From contig NC_079888.1 of NCBI RefSeq assembly GCF_029227915.1, forward strand, positions 2,987,001 to 3,051,000: a stretch of DNA of 64,000 bases, read 5' to 3'. The notes beneath the pieces are model-generated. The model ran no database searches and was not told where the DNA came from. It saw only the letters and a list, made by a program, of their open reading frames with translations. Origin of the DNA: Hydractinia symbiolongicarpus (Eukaryota; Cnidaria; Hydrozoa; Anthoathecata; Hydractiniidae). Below are positions 11,975-22,251 of the stretch, piece after piece. How positions within the stretch are numbered: the stretch's first letter is position 1; the number at the start of each line of letters is the position of its first letter. The position numbers and the translations under genes are program-made.

Positions 11975-12564
11975 TCTTATATAATTATACGCCAGTTCCG
12001 TGTGTCTGTCTGTCACTTTTGCAAAGTGGATTACATTCTTCAAAATTTTCTTTAACAAATTCTATAAAACATCGCCTATAAAATTGTTCTGTAATTTACC
12101 AAACTTTACCGATAAAATAGTATTGACGTCAAAGGAAAGTTAATTAAGATTAGTGAAGCCATTACAATGCACTTAAAACTTTGAGGCCAAATAACTTGGA
12201 AACGAGGTGGTGACGTCAATGTTTTTTCACCGCGTGGGTAACTAGGGACAACCTGGGACCAATTTGGGTAAGTTTTCCAAACTTGGGTCCCCGAATCCGT
12301 TTCGGAATGGACGGTTTGATGACGTCATCAAAAAACCTTTAAACCTTGATATCTCTGCAACTGTTTGTCAAAGATACATGATTATATACATTTTCTTGAT
12401 CAGCATTTCAAGATCTATACGATGAAGGCAACAGGTATACATATTTCCGAAAAAATTTTTTTGGGTTTTCACAGGTCTCTGCTGATGTCTGCAAAATTTA
12501 AATGATGGTTGTTTTTCTCTGTTATCCTGCCTAAGTGGATTTTTCCACGGGCCTTATCGACTAG
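11975..12564 (+). mobile_element. Non-autonomous Helitron, copy 1 of a tandem array
   Basis: Starts TCTTATATAATTATACGCC, followed by the (TCTG)n motif GTGTCTGTCTGTC. Ends with the hairpin TGGATTTTTCCA, then CGGGCCTTATCGA and CTAG, followed by T. A 5' TC, a 3' hairpin and a terminal CTAG before T are Helitron signatures. No Rep/helicase coding is seen. Confidence 0.75.
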
Positions 12565-13139
12565 TCTATATAATAATACGCCAGTTCTGTCTGTCTGTGA
12601 CTTTTGCAAAGTGCATAAAATTTCTTTGATAAAGTCTATAAAACATCGTCTATAAATTTGTTCTGTAAATTACCAAACTTTGACGTTAAAGCAATATTGG
12701 CGTCAAAGGAAAGTATATTAAGATTAGTGAAGCCATTGCATTGCACTTTTAAATTTAAGGCTAAATAACTTGGAAACGGGTGGAAATAACTGACGTCATC
12801 TCCTGCGTAGGTAACTAGGGACCACCTTTGACCAACTTGGGTAAGTTTCCCAAACCTGGGTCCCTGAATCCGTTTCGGGAATGGACGGGTTGATGACGTC
12901 ATCAAAAAACCTTCAAACCCTAATATCTCTGCAACCGTTTGTCCAAAATACACGATCCTATACATTTTCTTGATCAGCGTTTCAAGATCTATACGATGAA
13001 GGCAAGAGGCATACACATTTCTGAAAAAAAAAGTTTTGTGCTCTGACATGTCTCTGCTGACGTCATCAAAATTTAAATGACGGTTATTTTTCTCTGTTAT
13101 CCTGCCTAAGTGGATTTTTCCACGGGCCTTATCGACTAG
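12565..13139 (+). mobile_element. Non-autonomous Helitron, copy 2 of a tandem array
   Basis: Begins TCTATATAATAATACGCC directly after the CTAG of copy 1 and ends with the same hairpin and CTAG. Closely similar to copy 1 across its length, including GGTTGATGACGTCATCAAAA and CTTGATCAGCGTTTCAAGA. The long minus-strand open frame inside (12636-13049) has no protein features and is not a gene. Confidence 0.75.
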
Positions 13140-13856
13140 TCTGTTATAATAATACAGAGACTGTGTCTGTTTGTAACAGGCAAAGTGGATATTGTTATTT
13201 CCTTCAATGTCGCCGAAAAACTTATGTCTAATATGTAAAATTTTCTGACGTTACGACGCGACGTCAAAAGCACTACTTTAACGTCAATATCCTATATTAA
13301 ATTAATGAAGCCATTACAGTGCACCTAAAACTTAGAGGCCAAATAACTTGGAAACGAGGTGGTGACGTCAATGTTTTTTCACCGCGTGGGTAACTAGGGA
13401 CCAATTTGGGTAATTTTTCAAACCTGGGTCCCCAAATCCGCTTCGAAATGAACGGGTTTATGACGTCCTAAAAACCTTTAAACCACAATATTTCCGTAAC
13501 CATTGGTTAAAAGTACACGATCCTATACATTTTCTTGATCAGCGTTTCAAGAGCTATAACATGCAGGCAACGGGTATACAAATTTCGAAAAAATAATTTT
13601 CTGTACTTTTATTTGGGACTTTGCTGACGTCAGCAAATTTTTTAAACCCGTAAATCTCATTAACCATTCATCAAAAGCACGTGATTACATAGATTTTCTT
13701 GATCAGCGCTTTAAGGTCTACACAATAAAGGCAACGTAAAAACAGGGTTCTAATTTTTTTTGCAGATGGGTTGCTGACGTCATCAAAATTCATATGACGC
13801 TTATTTTTCAATTTTATCCTGCTTCAGTGGATTTTTTCACGGGCTTTATCGACTAG
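13140..13856 (+). mobile_element. Non-autonomous Helitron, copy 3 of a tandem array
   Basis: Begins TCTGTTATAATAATAC directly after the CTAG of copy 2 and ends ATTTTTTCACGGGCTTTATC, GA, CTAG. It is longer than copies 1 and 2 because an extra block (about 13600-13760) repeats the module with CTTGATCAGCGCTTTAAGG. The copy near 46.5 kb has the same longer arrangement. Confidence 0.7.
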
Positions 13857-15167
13857 CTGTAGAGATTTCAAATTTATTAATGCAAACCTTAATTTAAGCA
13901 GATAACATGTAAAAGAATATTTTAATGTATATTGTCCAACTAAGAATTATTTTATTACAAAAATTTTCGTCTTCTTACCAGGACTTTTTGTCCCTGATAG
14001 AACCGGGAAAGTGCTTAAAAGGCACCCCCTTGTAATTTCTTCATAAGAAAAGCTGCGATACTAAAACTTTGTCAATTGTAAGTCCTACTTATGTTCTATC
14101 AAATTCAAGAATAAAATCTAAAAAATCCATAATGGCGGACATTGCTGCGGCCCTCATATATGCATAGTCAAAAAGAGACTTTAATTTAACACACCGAAAG
14201 TACTTAATAATGAGCAAAACTGTCAAATTAAAACCGTTTTTCGCTATATGTTGTGTTTCGAAGAGTTAACATAATAAATAGGTACATGTAATGATAACAC
14301 GAAGAAAGGAAAATATTGACCACTCAGTTTTATTATGTCGCATGACCATTGATGACGAAATGATGACAGGGACCAATAAGTCAATATTTTTTATTTTTTT
14401 TATTTTAAAACTTATGAGACAAAAATATATTAAAAGTCAAATAATTTCAGTACACAAGAGAAAACACTTAAAAATGACAGATAACAATGTACAGGGGAAT
14501 GCCGAATGAGCACCTTCCTGGTAGAAATAGAATTAAACTTCTCTAAAACTTCAAAAGTCATATACGCAACGTTGTTATGACGTAATGGCAAACATCGTTG
14601 CAGCGATGTTGTTACACCGTTGCTGCAACTATACTTTATGGTTATTCTGACGTCGTTTGAACGTCATAACCCAACGTTCTTATGACGTTGTCGTGCGACG
14701 TTGTCGCAATTTTCATTCACAACGTTTATGCGACGACAGTGCAACGTGACAGGGCAAGGTTGTTACAACATTGTAGCAACGTTGCCGTGTTTACTGAAAA
14801 CTTATTAAATTTTATTTTTTAAACAGCGTCCTAAGTCTTGGAGAGATTATGTAGACAATAACGCTGTTATTTTCGAATGAACAAAGTGAATAAGAAAATA
14901 AGCATGATTACTTTTTATTCTCTGCTTATCAATGATTTAATAAGAGCTTGTTAAGACAGTCTTTTAAATGTGTTAGAGGAAGGAGCACATTTTATCTATT
15001 TGCAAAATCTATGATAGCGTCCTAAATCTTGACGAGATTATGTAGACAATAAGGCTCTTATTTTCAGTTGAATAAAGTGAATAAGAAAATAAGTTTGGTT
15101 CGAGCATTATCAGTTAATCAGCTAATTAGAATGTGGTTTTTGTTCTTATTGATCATATTTGTTTTCA
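13857..15167. other. Intergenic with repeats, no gene
   Basis: Contains a 240-bp repeat-rich block (about 14555-14795) full of AACGTTG/CAACGTT words in both orientations, a probable MITE related to the sequence at 8380-8430. There is also a tandem duplication: GCGTCCTAAGTCTTGGAGAG... at 14826-14905 recurs as GCGTCCTAAATCTTGACGAG... at 15016-15098. No coding evidence. Confidence 0.5.
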
Positions 15168-15282
15168 CTTTTAAGTAAGTCAATAGAGGCGACAACCATT
15201 CTTAATGTGCGAAACCAAATTAATTTTTCCGCTTTCATTCTTAGCCTTGTCTCTATAATCCAAAAGTTAAACCAGTCATGCG
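15168..15282. repeat. Direct repeat, copy 1 (partner at 16106-16219)
   Basis: About 115 bp from CTTTTAAGTAAGTCAATAGA to CAAAAGTTAAACCAGTCA, over 90% identical by eye to 16106-16219. No terminal repeats or coding potential. The spacing is about 940 bp, so this could be a solo-ended dispersed repeat or a local duplication. Confidence 0.75.
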
Positions 15283-15685
15283 ATTTCTGCGCTGTTAAAA
15301 TATTAAACTAAATAAAAATCGCACATACTTCAGAGTAAACTAAAACATAGTATAGATAGCATAGAGAGCATATTTTTTTGTTAATTATGGCAGTGTTTTG
15401 ATATTTTTACTTTAACCCTGAAAATAAACATCTGTAGAGTTATATGGCCATCAGTCTGTATTTTAATCCGGAGAGCTATCATAATTTTCCTTAACACCAA
15501 GAAAACGATATATTTAATGTAGGAAAAATTACGCCGGCTCGCAAACGAATTTTCTGGAGTGAAAATACTGATCGTGCTTGCGATTAGTGCGATACTGATC
15601 TACTGATTTGTGCCTTTTCTGTGTTCAAGTGATCATTATTAGGAAATCTCTTTTTCGTTATGTAAGCTTAAATGGTCTCACTCAC

Positions 15686-15715
15686 CAGAACAAACATAAT
15701 AATTACCTCCACTAT
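15686..15715 (-). CDS. Possible 30-nt internal exon (unknown minus-strand gene)
   Basis: On the minus strand a good acceptor (TTTTTTCCTCTTAG) precedes 30 nt and a good donor (GTGAGTGAGA) follows. In phase 1 it reads SGGNYYVCS. It is phase-compatible with the exon-like piece at 20153-20229; together they read ...ETNGS-D-SGGNYYVCS. It may belong to a phosphatase-like gene whose other exons were not found. A 30-nt match can easily be chance. Confidence 0.25.
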
Positions 15716-16105
15716 CTAAGAGGAAAAAATGTGGACACGCTGGCTTTGTCATCATTGGTTGATTTTAATTGGGTTTTCCTCTAATGAAATATTTTCTAGC
15801 ACTTTTTAAGCTTTTATATGAGAAAACTGCATTTTGGTAAAGAATCAGCCACTTTACTTCATCTACTTTGAATGTTAACCAAACAAAATTTCGATAATAA
15901 TTAACTAGTTCGAACTAACTTAAATTAATTTAGCTTTATGAAAGAAACGTTAACTTTGTATTAAATTTTAATGTCAAGTCCAAGTTATTTCGTGAAATAA
16001 ATAAATAAGAATGAATTAAGAAGAAGTTTAGTTTGAAGTTAAACATTGTTTCCACTGTGAAATAACATGCAGTGAAAATTTTCCAAAAACTAATTTATGT
16101 TCAAT

Positions 16106-16219
16106 CTTTTAAGTAAGTCAATAGAGGCGACAACCATTTTCAATGTGCGAAACCAAATTAATTTTTCCGCTTTCATTCTTAGCCTTGTCTCTATAATCCA
16201 AAAGTTAAACCAATCAAGC
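16106..16219. repeat. Direct repeat, copy 2 (partner at 15168-15282)
   Basis: Second copy of the 115-bp repeat, in the same orientation. Flanks differ from those of copy 1. Confidence 0.75.
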
Positions 16220-16638
16220 ATATTAATTGTTTCTTGCTTTAGCTACACTTTCAATTTTTGTGATTGAATTTGATATAGATATTTGGATTAGCAGAATAGG
16301 GCGTATGAATTAACATTCTGCAGTAGAGTTTGTTTTAATTTGGTCAGAAGTTTGTTGTTGTTGACTGCCGATGTGTCGATGTGTCAATTTCAATTTTTCT
16401 TTCAAACTAAGCTTTTACTTCTCTCTGATAAAATTGTAAACACATTTTGTTCAACTTTTATAGAATTGCGCGCGAACTTTAAAATATTGACCAATCAAAA
16501 CGCCACGAAAATAATAATATTTCAGTGCATGCGATTTTGCAAGGCACTTAGCTTGTTTCTTTTGCATAGCTAACTCAAAGCCTTGGTTTTCTTGTAAATA
16601 ATTTAAGAGAAATAAAAACAGAACAAAAAGTAACTTAC

Positions 16639-16727
16639 CATATTACCGCTGCTAGAGTAGACCTTTCCTCTTCTCCTTCAGTTGGAATTAAACCTCCATA
16701 TAATCGGGTTTTGGATATAAATAAAGT
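16639..16727 (-). CDS. Possible orphan exon
   Basis: On the minus strand, 89 nt end at a consensus donor (ATG|GTAAGTTAC). The only open phase reads TLFISKTRLYGGLIPTEG followed by EEERSTLAAVI, which looks protein-like. The acceptor (CAGCTAATAG) is weak. Its phase (0 in, 2 out) does not fit the pieces at 20153-20229 or 15686-15715. Family not recognised. Confidence 0.3.
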
Positions 16728-16739
16728 CTATTAGCTGTT

Positions 16740-18238
16740 GATAATGTCAATAAGGCTAAACAACATTGTTTTGATTATAATGACGTTTTCAATTACAAAC
16801 CCCCCCGGTTTTTAATTTGCTCACAGACATGCTTCAAGTTCTTAATATGCAAATATGAACTCGGAATGATTGTAAATATTGAATCTTCAAGTACTTTACC
16901 CTAATTGGCAGACGTGTAGAGGTGGAGGGGAGATGGAGGTGAAGTGTGCCCACGTCAAATCTTTTTCTATCTTAACTACTTGGTCAATTGTTGTGTATTT
17001 TATTTTCTTTGATATTTTCGTAACTGTTATATTTTTCAAAAAATTTAGAGTCAAACATTAATTTTACATATTAAATTCAAAAATTGTCAACAAATTATGC
17101 TACCTGTTTAATCCGTTTTTCCCGATTCTTATCGAATAAATAAAACATGACAGATCACTTATGTGCTAAAAGCGGAGGTTCTTATTTTAAGTGTTTATTT
17201 AGCTAACAGGAAATTTTAACAGTTGGGCAAAATATTGAATGTTTACTTTCATTTAATTTCAAAAAGAAGTGATCGTATTTTCATCAAAATACAGTGACTG
17301 ATGATACAACTGATGATACACAAAACAGCTAACGTCAGCAAAAAATTATCTGCTAACTTAATGGCTTTTTTTACACACTGTAGATTATGCTATGTTTTTA
17401 TCTCATAGATATTACACCCTGCCAAATAAAATAGATGGCGGGGAGTTTACGCCTAATTTATACCTATACGGCCTAAAAAGTCCATAAAATTGGTTTAAGT
17501 GTGCTGCCTGTGTTCTCTTTATACCAAAACGATTTGGGGGGTTTTGGAACAAGGTAGCAAGATTACCTTAACTGGTGGTTAAAACTATCAAGGGAAAGTT
17601 ATTATTTAAGTGCAGCTATTTTTCAACCTTTTTATTGAAAAGGATTTAAAAATTATCTTTATAAAGTATAGCTTGATAAAGTTCGAAATTCCTAAATTAT
17701 TAGAATTGATGAAAACTAACTAGAATTCTTGTTTACAATTATGTCTTAATTGAGAGATGTTGGGAAGGATCAAGAAAAGTATAAAAGAGATAACAATTCT
17801 GGGCAAGGAATTTGGATTGTAAATGATAGATTCACCAGATTGTATGTCGTTTATTGATAGCTACTTCAATCTTTCCACAAACACTAATAACCAATAGAAA
17901 CTTTAGCAAACATCTTTAAAGAGATTAGCTAATTTTTTTTAAATATACCTTTTATTTGAGGTAAGGCAAGCCTTCTAGCATAGACCTTTAATGCAAAAAA
18001 CAAAGAAACAAGAAATCGAAAATAATTGCCAAATTTATAAACAAACCAACAATGAAATTAAATTATTTAGAATATATTTCGATTATTGTAAATCATCTTC
18101 AGCTAAAACATAAAGTTAAAATTATTAAACAGTAAAAACTGAGTTAAAAAATATACATATGTACAACATCAACTTTCCCGTATATCATCAAGATATCATA
18201 CATAACTTAAACAAAAATCTTTGTCGAAAGTAAAGATT
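16740..18238. other. Intergenic, no gene recognised
   Basis: AT-rich, frequent stops on both strands, no splice-consistent exon and no clear repeat boundaries. Confidence 0.5.
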
Positions 18239-18412
18239 TCATTTGATGTTTCTTTGATGTTCCTTAATTTGGGTAACCAGATGACGGGCTGTTTGCTCAA
18301 CATAACACGCATCGCAGCATGAACAATTGATTTTATAAAATACATTACTCTCTAAGAATTTATCAATTGGAGCTTTCAATGACGGCAGTACCGATTTCAC
18401 TTTACTTATTGT
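18239..18412 (-). pseudogene. GIY-YIG endonuclease fragment of a retroelement (Penelope-like?)
   Basis: Minus-strand translation contains VLPSLKAPIDKFLES, NVFYKINCSCCDACYVEQTA and RHLVTQIKEHQRNIK. The pattern YKI-x-C-x2-C-x2-CYV-x-QT-x-R-x-L-x6-EH is the core of GIY-YIG endonuclease domains attached to Penelope-like and related reverse transcriptases. The usual YVGQT is YVEQT here. The frame runs into a tandem repeat upstream, so this is a degraded fragment of about 58 residues. Confidence 0.65.
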
Positions 18413-18490
18413 CCATAAAGCGGACCATCCATAAAGCGGACACTCCATAAAGCGGACCATCCATAAAGCGCACACTCCATAAAGTAGACA
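18413..18490. repeat. 16-bp minisatellite (CCATAAAGCGGACCAT/CACT)n
   Basis: Five copies of CCATAAAGCGGAC plus alternating CAT or ACT endings, giving a 32-bp higher-order unit. It abuts the GIY-YIG fragment. Confidence 0.85.
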
Positions 18491-18579
18491 CTTTTTAGGT
18501 CCGATATGAGCGTTTGAGGCGTGATTGACCTTCAAAAATCACACACAAAAAAACTAATCCTATATACATTTCTTTTCTA

Positions 18580-18832
18580 AACATTTATTTACAACAAGCG
18601 ACTGTTCTTAGAAAGCAGTTGTTTTTTTTTATCCACTCCACGATTTTTATCTTCAACAGAGATATAATATTTACAAGGTACTTCTAACCCATACCCTCCT
18701 CGGTCTAGTGCAAAACAAGCCATAATTAAATTTAGGAACTTTTTAGTTTGAACCTCCTCTAAAGGGGAAACCTTTCTAAAACGGACAAATTTTTTTGTCA
18801 CGTAAGTTTCCGCGTTACGGAGGTTCCACTGT
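18580..18832. repeat. Probable pogo/mariner-type MITE remnant
   Basis: The right end reads GCGTTACGGAGGTTCCACTG, whose reverse complement starts CAGTGGAACCTCCGTAACGC, a typical pogo/Tigger-style terminus. Internal GGGGAAACCTTTCTAAAACG is a subterminal echo. No matching left terminus is visible, so the copy is probably truncated. Confidence 0.45.
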
Positions 18833-19836
18833 GTCTACACATATATGCATCTTGCCGCCAATTTGTTCTTAGCTTTATCACGTGACTTTGTTTATACATC
18901 GGCCGTTTGCCGCAATTTTAGGTTTTGGATGTTATTTTTACACCCTGATCAACAGTAAAAAATGTTGCTAACATTCTAATGAGTCAAAAACAACAAAGAA
19001 CAAAAATCTTTGACACAAATAATTTCCATATTTCGAGTTATTTACTGTTTACTTTGAAGCAAAGCTTTCTATATTCCTTGGGTAAAAGACATTTCTTTGG
19101 TATCACAGAAATTCTATATACAATGCGGAAAAAATCTGCAGAAATGCGGAACAAACGTGACACCATGAGAGCGGTGTGTCTTTTGACAAGCAAAATGATC
19201 GGTAAACAACGACAATGATAATTCTGCGTCATATCCGTTTCTTTGGAAGTCAAATTGTAGAGAATTAGGGGGTTAAAATGGAGATACTAGACATTACGGC
19301 TTATCTACTCACTATTTGCCAATTGGATCATCTGATACAATACAGCTCTAACTTCATATTTTTATTGGACTTTAATAGAGTACTTTTGCACATCTAAATC
19401 TAGATCAGCTTTCTTTTTATTTAAAAGTTGACGTTCCACTGTTTTAGCCTTTTTAACTCCAGAAATAAATAATGACGTCATCTTGGCCTACATGTTGTCA
19501 TTCAAATATTTTATTCAAATGTACCTCAAATGTGCTAACGAACACGTGTGCGTAGTTTTGTTACAATGCGATGTTTCCATCGACACTTTTGAAAAGCGGA
19601 TTTTTTAGAATACTTTATGCAATATCTTTAAAATTTAGGCAATTGGATTCGTTATTTGTTTAGCACTATTTATTGCAAAGTTGGATAGAAACCAACGAAG
19701 AATGTCTTGAGTGTTTATCCATGCATATGCTTTTAAAATATGCTCAATTCGCATTAGATGGATTACGGAATTATCACTGATTTTATACCTTGCCTTGAAG
19801 TATTATTTTGTCCATTTAGTAGCTCTTCCTTTTAAT
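18833..19836. other. Intergenic, no gene recognised
   Basis: AT-rich sequence; open stretches on both strands overlap each other, lack domains, and show no supporting splice sites. Confidence 0.5.
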
Positions 19837-19960
19837 AGGAAACAAGTATATAAATTCATAAATATGTATTACAAAGCTTTTCACACTTTTAGTACATCAT
19901 ACTAGAAGTACGAAAATCTTATTAGTAAATATGTTTTATGAATTTATATACTTGTTTCCT
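19837..19960. repeat. Fold-back element with perfect 26-bp inverted repeats
   Basis: 19837-19862 (AGGAAACAAGTATATAAATT and six more bases) is the exact reverse complement of 19935-19960, with a 72-nt spacer. Perfect arms suggest a young MITE or fold-back element. Confidence 0.75.
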
Positions 19961-20152
19961 TATTGAGAATAATACATGGCTGCATTCTATACTAGTTGCT
20001 ACTTCTTTTCCAAATTTGTTTTTACAATAACTGTCTAGGAGCTTTGGGAGAAAGTTGACAGGAAAAAACTCCAAACCTTCAATTACTCAAAATATCCCAG
20101 CCTGATGATCTTAAAAAGCATATTCTTATAAAGGAAAGTTTCTAGATATTAC

Positions 20153-20229
20153 CTGATCCATTTGTTTCTGGTTTTATATTTAAGAGTTTATTAAGTAAAA
20201 TTTCATTTGTCCCGTGGTTTCCGGGTGTG
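20153..20229 (-). CDS. Possible exon of a metallophosphoesterase/acid phosphatase-like gene
   Basis: On the minus strand, acceptor CTATCCACAG and donor G|GTAATATC bound 77 nt (phase 2 in, phase 1 out). The only open reading is TPGNHGTNEILL followed by NKLLNIKPETNGS. PGNHG resembles the GNH[DE] metal motif of calcineurin-like phosphatases, and the residues after it resemble the stretch that follows in purple acid phosphatases. Joined to 15686-15715 the reading continues in frame with SGGNYYVCS. No first, middle or last exons are confirmed. Confidence 0.3.
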
Positions 20230-22187
20230 CTGTGGATAGCATTTTAGTTTTTGTATTTACGATTTATGAAACTAGCAGTTAAAAGCTGTGAAAGTCAACA
20301 TTTTATTGATACATTCTTCAAACTTGCATGTAAACAACTAATATCCGGAAATTTGCTCATAACTAATCACGTTTTCATGTTAGTTTGCATTTTCGCATGT
20401 GTATTTCACGGAACAAAAATGGACATTGAAATAGGTCTTTTGTATTTGAGTCCGTTTATGAAAATTCGAAAATGCATCAGAATGTTAGTTTTTTTTTCTG
20501 TTTTTTTCTTTGATCGCAAAAGTTCGTTCTCGCAAAAATAATAAAAAAATCGATCGCGAAATTTGTAAAAAAACTTTTTTGGACTTCAAGGTGGTTGACA
20601 GAGTTTAGACAGACCTATTATGACGACCTTTTAATTGAAGTAATTGCGGAAAAAAGGATTATTAGCCGCTCCTTAACAACGACTGATGGTTTTCCTGCAG
20701 TTAGGTATCACTAAATGTAAACTTTCGACCAAAATACATAAACATAAAAAAAAAATCTGATTTTTCGGCGCAATTTACTTGCTTTTATAATGTACGTAAT
20801 TTTTTCATGCCAATATTTTTCAAAGTTGAGTTATTTTGCTGTTTATTGATTAAAAAAATGTAATTTAGGATTATTTGATTTCTTAAGAAGGCAGCCATAC
20901 TAAGTAGAAAAATTTGATATGATGGATACCCAACCTCGTTCCTAGGGTATTTCGCCTTTTAATGAATTTGATAGTGGCGGAAATTATTTACTGCTCTGTA
21001 ATATCGGCTCATGGGCTAGCAGATCCTGGGGACAAGGTTAATAGATACCGTGAATATTTATTGCATCACTTGGTTGGAGTAGTATGTAATAAGTTAAAAG
21101 CAGATCTTAACAAAAATTTTTCGACGCTTATAATTTCCCCTAAAATTTTCTTATAATTTTATCTGCTTTCGAACAACGTCCTAACTTATTACAATAATTC
21201 ATATAACACTTCTTGATTTCCGAACCAAAATATTACTCATTCTGACCTGATGCCATAATTTATTGTAAGTTTTGTTGTACTAAATTTTACCGAAAACGAA
21301 GCAGCATTAGGGGACCAATTTAGGCCTAAACGGTATTAAGGTGTGAAAAACGTTTTCATTTTCCATCATACTCGACTTATTTTTTGTTTACCTCGCAGAT
21401 TTCTATTTTCTACCTTCTCGTTACTAAAGCTTTTTAAGATAAAACTCCCTTCATATCAGAGAGCTCTGGGGACGAGAATGGTGTTTTGTATTGTTTGTTA
21501 TCCTGTTTCCCGAAGGAGAGTTAAAATAGGCTCCCGCGCATATGATAAAATTTACATTTATTTTTCGATTCGCTTTTAATCACTTACCCAGTTGATGCAA
21601 CAAAACGCAAAGTAGACAAAAAATGAAAAACTTTTTACCAGCAGCTGGTCGATTTTAACATGTTTCAGCGCTTATTTTTCACAACAACATTGTAAACAAT
21701 GTTCATTTTCTGAATATTGAACAGCAAGCAAAAACAGAGAATCTATCAGGGCGAGCTAACGAAAAGAAGGAGAAAAGCATAGCCAAAGGAAAAACTTTTG
21801 TTACTTTGGAAATTAGTGCTGTTTCAAAAAAAAAAATGGAAAAAGGAAAGCAGAGCCAAAAAGGTTTTAACCAAAAAAAGTTATAAAATATCTTCCTTTT
21901 TAGGTTATTAAATGAGTGTCCTGTTAATTATTTTTATCTTTGTGTGGTCCTTTCGACATCTTGGCCGCATATGTTTTAGCTGCTTCAGTTTTGCGACACT
22001 ACCGACATCTTCGTGTACACCACTAACGATTGATATAAGAAATTTCGATGATTCGACGGTTTGTTGTATTGGGCGAGTTTTTAACGTAGCGTTCAAGAAA
22101 TAGCGCCAAGTAATTTCTGGAGCTCTCTGACGGAGCGCACAAAAAAGAAAATAAGAATATCAAATAACATTGCTTTTTTATTTATAC
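20230..22187. other. Intergenic / upstream region of the Smr-zinc-finger gene
   Basis: No confirmed gene. A stretch near 20376-20450 (GTTTTCATGTTAGTTTGC ... GACATTGAAATAGGTCTTTT) resembles 47722-47800 and may be a dispersed repeat. A plus-strand acceptor-like site (TTTTTTATTTATACAG, ending 22189) lies 60 bp before the ATG of the next gene, suggesting that a 5' UTR exon exists upstream. Confidence 0.45.
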
Positions 22188-22251
22188 AGCTTTCCACTTG
22201 CAAGAAAGTTGTGATGTAAAAAGCTTATTGGAAACAAATTGAATTTCAAAG

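Noticed and set aside
12636-13049. 137-codon minus-strand open frame
   Set aside because: Lies wholly inside Helitron copy 2; the same region in copies 1 and 3 is not open, and the peptide has no domain features.
18239-18535. A whole 98-codon gene
   Set aside because: Only the C-terminal 58 residues are homologous to GIY-YIG domains; the first part is translated minisatellite.
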